From: Salvia splendens
Lineage: Eukaryota; Streptophyta; Magnoliopsida; Lamiales; Lamiaceae
Direction of reading: 5' to 3'
NCBI RefSeq assembly: GCF_004379255.2
Contig: NC_056047.1
Coordinates: forward strand, 24,938,293 to 25,002,292
DNA: 64,000 nt
Part shown: positions 59,150-64,000 of the stretch, piece by piece
How the letters are laid out: every line of letters begins with the position of its first letter
How positions within the stretch are numbered: position 1 is the first letter of the stretch
Position numbers and translations under genes: made by a program
Notes under the pieces: generated by a model
Seen by the model: only the letters and a program-made list of their open reading frames with translations
Told to the model about the DNA's origin: nothing
Database searches by the model: none

Positions 59150-59850
59150 GGTAGGGACGTCGAGACAGTGGGAGCCGGGGACTCACGATCACGGGGTGAC
59201 GCGCAGGCGAGCTAGGGCTCGTGCGCGCCGCAGGTCGAGACCGCATGACCCAGACGCACCCGAGTCAAGGTCGACACGGTGGAAGGCACGGCGCGGCAGT
59301 TCAACGAGAACGTGCCGAGGCGCCGAGCAACCAGACCGAGAACCCTAGGCGGAAGGGTCGAGAGGGATGGCAACGCTAGCCGAGAGCAGCCGCGCTGTCG
59401 CGCGAGCTGCTGGCCAGGAGCACGCGCCACCCAGACAATCGGATAGGCCGAGGCGGGGGTCCGAGCTGGCCGAGAGCAGGCGCGCCACCGTGCGCTCTGC
59501 TGGCCGAGAGCTCGAGCCGCCCGACGGAAGACGTGTCTGCACCCGACGGTCGACACATCCGAGACGGACGTCAAGACGCTGTCCGAGAGGCGCGCGCCGC
59601 CGCGTGCTCGCCTGGCCGAGAAGCGTCGGCACCCGACGAGCCGAGACGCCGAGACGGGGACTCGCCGCTGGCTGAGAGGAGCCGCGCCTCAGCGCACGCT
59701 CCTGGCCGAGACGTTGGCGACACCCGACGAGCCACTGGCCGAGACACTGGCGCGCCACCTGCGCGCCGGTGGCCGAGACGCTGCGTGCGTCGTGATTCGA
59801 CGACGAACTCGTCGGATCTTCATCGTTCATCGTTCGTGCGAACCTCGTAC
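59150..59850 (+). repeat. GC-rich leader block with repeated TGGCCGAGA
   Basis: About 700 bp of very GC-rich sequence inside the leader. The word TGGCCGAGA (or one-base variants) recurs about eight times between 59400 and 59780, often followed by an Arg/Ala-rich GC segment (GCGCGCC, CACCCGACGAGCC). Frames are open on both strands (for example 59345-59830 minus, 59533-59886 plus) because stops are rare in such sequence; I do not call a protein. Counterpart of 41940-42430 in family B. Confidence 0.75.
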
Positions 59851-59869
59851 GATGAGATAACGATGGAAA

Positions 59870-60240
59870 TAAAATATTATTATTAAAATATTATTTTAAT
59901 GATTATTTAATAATTTTATTAAAAGATGTCATTAAAATATTATTATTTAATGTGAATAAATCTATTTGGAAGATTTGTCTAGATTTTAGGAATATTTTTA
60001 TTATTTTCTATATCTATGGAAATAAATAATATTATTTTATTCTTTGATGATATAGATGAGAATAATTTAATAGTTTCCTAATATTTATCTAGACTTTAGG
60101 AATATTTTTATTATTTTCTATATCTATGGAAATAAATAATATTATTTTGATTCCTAGATGATATAGATGAGAATAATTTATAGTTTCCTAATATTTATAT
60201 ATCTAAGATCCTAAAAATGATAGATATGTATGAATACATT
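59870..60240 (+). repeat. AT-rich leader repeats, about 112-bp period
   Basis: TTTAGGAATATTTTTATTAT ... GGAAATAAATAATATTATTTT and GATATAGATGAGAATAATTT occur at about 59984 and 60096 in direct order. No coding potential. 60241-60580 is plain AT-rich leader with no further feature. Confidence 0.8.
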
Positions 60241-60579
60241 AAATAATAAAATATCACTTCCTAATCTTGAACAATGGAATTAATTTGAATTTATTTTTTC
60301 ATGTCTTATTAAGAATTAAATAATTTATTTTAGACATATCTTATAGTAGACATGAATAAGAATTATATTCTAGAACAATAATTTCCTAAAGGAAGATACC
60401 AATTAATAAAAGATTTAATTATCCAGCAAATTAAATACCAACAGAATTTAATCAAGCCTTTCTCTGCCCTAAGGCTAAGGATAATTAAAGAAAAACCATA
60501 ACCCAAATATCTAAGCTATAATTACGAACTCAACTTTTGTATATGGTCTCCACCAATTGGTCTGCAATTTATGAAGCCT

Positions 60580-60930
60580 TTTTCTAATATTATCACCACT
60601 GTGGGGACAATAATCCTAAGAAATAGCAAGTTCATATGGCGGACTTCTCAAATATAAATGGTATGAACTAGAATGTGGTTTCCAATATTATCGCCACTTG
60701 CTCTGTGGGGACAATAATCCTAAGAAACTACGAGATTCAGAAGTTCACACAGGATTTATGAGATAGCTTGATCTTGCTAGTAGCACATAAGCAATGCTAA
60801 ATTCGGTGGTCTTGCTTAGGCAATATTAGGCGGCCATGCCACTCTGTGGTCTCTGGACTATTCGTCGGTGTTGTGACCAGTAATATTGTAAGATTTTAAT
60901 GCGTATTGACTTCCTCAGGAGGGTACAAAA
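60580..60930 (+). promoter_or_regulatory. conserved leader segment with serial short hairpins, family A
   Basis: TCTAATATTATCA-CCACTGTGG-GGACAATAATCCTA, then CAATATTATCG-CCACTTGCTCTGTGG-GGACAATAATCCTA, then GGCGGCCATG-CCACTCTGTGG-TCTCTGGACTATTCGTCGG, then CTTCCTCAGGAGG. The order and flanks match 43720-44150 in family B while the loops differ. It lies 120-470 nt upstream of the gag start. Confidence 0.55.
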
Positions 60931-61050
60931 TTTTAATTTTATAGTTGTAAAATTTTGAAAAGTTTTATGTTTAATCTAATCAAATTTCTTACATAAGTTT
61001 ATGACAAATAGTAAAATACTATGTTTTGCAGTGCAATTCAAATCGTCACA

Positions 61051-61857
61051 ATGTCGTTCAATCCTCTTTCTGCAATTCTCAAAGAAAACAAACTCGAGGG
61101 CCAAAATTACATAGAATGGAAACAAAATTTGGACATCGTTCTTACAGCTGAAGAGTACAACTTTGTGCTCACAACCCCGCGACCTCCAGTACCGGTGGCT
61201 AACGCTGCGGTAGGACTCAAAGATGCACATAGAAAGTGGCATAAGGCGAATGAGATGGCTAAGTGCTACATGTTGGCATCTATGTCTTCAGTACTCAAGC
61301 ATCAACATTCTGCCATGGAAACTGCCACTGAAATTATGCAGAATCTCAAGAATCTTTTTGGTAATCAGAATTGAACGGCTAAGTCTCAAGCCTTTCGGAG
61401 TATCATGTCGAAGACAATGAAGGAAGGCTCGTCTGTGAGGGACCATGTCCTCGAGATGATGGGCCACCTCAACCAGATTGAGGTGTTGGGAAAGACGATC
61501 GATCCCGTGTCCCAGGTAACAATCATCCTTCAAAGTCTTCCCCCTAGCTTCCAGCAGTTCAAACTCAACTTTGAGATGAACAAAAGGAATTACACATTGG
61601 CAGAACTATTGACTGAACTTCAGTTAGCAGAGGACCTTATGGTCCAGGCTAAGGCAGCCATGATGACTTCAGCACCTCGTTCCTCTAGCTTCAAGCCTAG
61701 CAAAGGAAAAAGGAAGGCACCGAACTCAGAATCGGGCAAAGTGGCTAAGGGAAAGAAGAAGAAAATGGCAAATCAGAAGCCCTCGGGGGAGTGTTTCTAG
61801 TGCGGAGAAAAGGGGCATTGGAAGTCAGACTGTCCTAAAAGGGGCAAGGCTACAGGT
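61051..61857 (+). pseudogene. gag: copia gag with two nonsense codons
   Basis: From ATG 61051: MSFNPLSAILKENKLEGQNY, IEWKQNLDIVLTAEEYNFVL, then KWHKANEMAKCYMLASMSSV and LKNLFGNQN, TGA at 61372-61374 (a C-to-T type change of an expected CGA), then TAKSQAFRSIMSKTMKEGSS and PPSFQQFKLNFEMNKRNYTL, a Lys-rich stretch, and ECF, TAG at 61798-61800, CGEKGHWKSDCPKRG. The TAG sits inside the CCHC zinc knuckle (C-x2-C-x4-H-x4-C) at the residue between the two first cysteines, so it is a lesion and not the gag/pol boundary. Gag, the knuckle and protease share one frame, as is usual in copia. Capsid-like UBN2 type by its pattern. Confidence 0.88.
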
Positions 61858-64000
61858 ATGCACCAAGCTTTAGTAGTTGAGTCATGTTTGACTTTGACAT
61901 CTACTTGCACTTGGGTTATTGACACAGGAGCCACTGATCATATTTGTTTTGCTCCTGACTTAATGCAACTGACAAGACGGCTACATGATCGTGAGATCGA
62001 AGTCCAGCTGGGCGACGCTACCAAAGTGGCGGCCGTTGCAGTGGGAGACATTTATTTTCGTTTTAGTAGTGATAGATTTTTTATTTTAAAGAATGTTTTG
62101 TTGATACCTTCTTTTAGAAGAAATTTAATTTCAGTTTCTAAATTGGTTTTTGATGGATATTCGATTTCTTTTAATGACAACTGCGTTATTAACAATATGT
62201 ACACAATCACTTCTACACAATTTAATAATCGCAAATCAGAACTCAATACAACATCGAAAATTTCAAAGAAACGAAAGGAACCTTCAAGTTCAATGACCGA
62301 AACGTACTTATGGAACCTTAGACTTGGTCATGCAAATGAAAGGAGGATCCATTCTCTTGTTCAACAAGATCTTATTAAAGGTCTAGAGGAGGAACCTTTT
62401 CATAAGTGTGAGTCATGCTTAGAAAGCAAGATGACCAAGAGGCCTTTTAAGGCTAAGGGAAATAGGGCCAAGGAAGTACTTGAGCTCGTTCATTCTGATG
62501 TATGTGGACCAATGTCTACGGAGGCAAGAGGTGGTTTTCGATACTTCATCACATTTATTGATGACTTCTCGAAAATTGGATATGTCTATTTGATGCGTCA
62601 CAAGTCAGAGTCTTTTGACAAGTTTAAAGACTTTAAGACTCTTGTGGAGAAGTATCATGGAAAGAATATCAAAAGCCTACGATCTGATCGTGGAGGCGAA
62701 TACCTCAGTGCCGATTTTTGGACTACTATCGGAGTCGGGTATTGAATCCCAACTGACTGCGCCGGGCACGCCCCAGCAGAACGGCGTGGCTGAAAGAAGG
62801 AACATGACCTTGTTAAATATGGTTCGATCGATGATGAGTTATGCACGTCTGCCTATTTTGTTTTGGGGACATGCCTTACTTTCTGCAAGCCATATTTTAG
62901 ACAATTTACCATCAAAATCCGTACCTACTACTCCTTATGAGTTGTGGACTGGGCGCAAGCCCAATCTAGCACATCTCAAGATTTGGGGTTGCCCGGCTCA
63001 TGTATTGGAAAAGGATCCAACTAAGCTAGGATCAAGGACGGAGGTATGTTTGTTTATAGGATACCCCAAAGGGACGAAAGGTTATGAATTCTTTAGTCTC
63101 CGAGACAAGAAAGTCATTGTGAGTACTCACGCGACATTCTTAGAGGAAGACTATGTAATGAGTCATAAACCCAGCCGTGAAGTGGCTCTTGATGAGCTAA
63201 CTTCTGTCACAAGTTCCATTAACCAAGAACAAGTACCAAGTGTTCAAACAATTCCCGAAACTTCAACTTCTAATCAAAATATTGTAGTGTCGCGCAGCAG
63301 TGGGAGGGTCTCGCATGAGCCCGACAGATACATTGGTTTGGGAGAATCTATGGATCACTCCTCGGACAGCAATGTATTAGATCCCTGGAACTTTGCGGAG
63401 GCGCAGACAGATGTCGATCATTGCGAATGGGTGAAAGCAATGGATTCGGAACTACAATCTTTGATTGACAAAGACGTCTACGATTTGTCCGTCCTACCCT
63501 AAGGCTGTACTACCATTGGGAGCAAGTGGATATATAAGCGTAAACGTGGACCCGATGGACGAGTTAAAGTCTTTAAGGCAAGACTAGTGGCCAAGGAGTA
63601 TACCAAAAAGGAAGGCGTCGATTATGACGAGACCTTCTCCCCAGTGGCCATGCTCAAATCGATCCGGATACTATTGTCTATTGCAGCTTATATGGATTGG
63701 GATGTATGGCAGATGGACGTTAAGACTGCGTTTCTAAACGGCGGTCTTGAGGAGACCATCTACATGGAACAACCCGAAGGATATGCCATAAAGGGCAAAG
63801 AACACATGGTTTGGAAGCTTAAGAAGGTCATTTATGGCCTCAAGCAAGCATCTAGATCGTGGAACCAATGTTTTGATCAAACTGTTCGCAAGTTTGGATT
63901 CGAAAAGTGCGCAAGTGAAAGCTGCGTGTATAAGAAAGTTGATAAGGGGAATGTGGTGTTCTTAGTTTTATATGTTGATGACATTCTTCTAATTGGAAAC
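61858..64000 (+). pseudogene. pol: copia protease, integrase and partial RT
   Basis: Protease: TWVIDTGATDHIC (active-site DTGA) at about 61909-61950. Pre-integrase: LWNLRLGHANERR ... HKCESCLESK. Integrase: HSDVCGP, SLRSDRGGEYLS, then two 1-base losses near 62715-62735 change frame, then GIESQLTAPGTPQQNGVAER. A TAA at 63500-63502 replaces the Glu codon in LPEGC. RT continues open to the window end: SKWIYKRKRGPDG, VDYDETFSPVAML, QMDVKTAFLNGGLEE, VIYGLKQASRSWNQ and FLVLYVDDILLIGN, including the catalytic Asp residues. RNase H and the 3' LTR lie outside. Not translatable as one polyprotein. Confidence 0.92.

Larger units (their letters stand above)
57512..64000 (+). mobile_element. copia family A element, 5' part (3' end outside window)
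   Basis: 5' LTR, PBS, 2.1-kb leader, gag, protease, integrase and part of RT are in order. It is inserted in an array unit (GTACTGAATGA|TTACATT in the other units); the 5 bases before the LTR are AATGA, predicted to recur after the missing 3' LTR. Same family as 1-4000 but a different insertion. Broken in gag (two stops), integrase (frameshift) and before RT (stop). Confidence 0.95.

Noticed and set aside
59212..59886. Arg/Ala/Ser-rich open frames of 100-160 residues on both strands
   Set aside because: Product of the TGGCCGAGA-rich GC island; no recognisable motif and simultaneous openness on opposite strands.

Overview
This window is nuclear DNA of a flowering plant, probably a eudicot. 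It is AT-rich and packed with transposable elements: Ty1/copia LTR retrotransposons primed by initiator-Met tRNA, hAT and Stowaway-type MITEs, a Helitron, FAR1/MULE-related remnants, and captured fragments of plant genes (a WOX homeodomain and an ERD7/senescence-domain protein). An asterid such as a member of Lamiales is possible, but that is only an impression. I see no intact host gene, no tRNA or rRNA gene and no CRISPR array. Nearly every long reading frame is transposon debris.

Layout. Positions 1-4000 hold the 3' part of a copia element (broken pol, 3' LTR 2637-4000). Positions 4001-4367 are a minisatellite and a MITE-like remnant. Positions 4368-5913 are a foldback-like element whose inverted arms enclose a minisatellite. 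Positions 5999-14454 are a decayed FAR1/MULE-like region. It contains FAR1 and zinc-knuckle pieces, a 279-bp tandem repeat, a gene-carrying TIR element (10237-12070) and three MITEs lying back to back between (TA)n tracts. Positions 14455-22018 are a tandem array with a period of about 1.26-1.28 kb. Each unit carries the same short exon-like frame on the minus strand. A 550-bp hAT MITE and an 1184-bp Helitron interrupt the array. A second copia family starts at 22019.

A block of about 19.3 kb (5399-24744) is then repeated almost perfectly and directly as 24745-42887. The junction at 24743/24744 joins the inside of the copia leader to the inside of the foldback minisatellite, with only 2 bp of microhomology. 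The second block lacks the Helitron and has a clean empty site. The copia that is truncated in block 1 is complete after block 2 (40160-50518, TSD gcttc, two 1468-bp LTRs). The 1.26-kb array resumes in register at 50519-57511. A third copia element, of the same family as the one at position 1, is inserted at 57512 and runs off the window with two in-frame stops in gag, a frameshift in integrase and a stop before RT.

The order of events can be read from the nesting: array growth by monomers and then dimers; hAT MITE insertion; insertion of the middle copia (its LTRs now differ at about ten sites); the 19-kb tandem duplication (about a dozen differences by eye over 18 kb); and last, Helitron insertion into one copy. 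The middle copia has a nearly unrecognisable pol but young LTRs and a conserved leader, so it probably moved using proteins from a relative. All reading is by eye, so similarity estimates are approximate.
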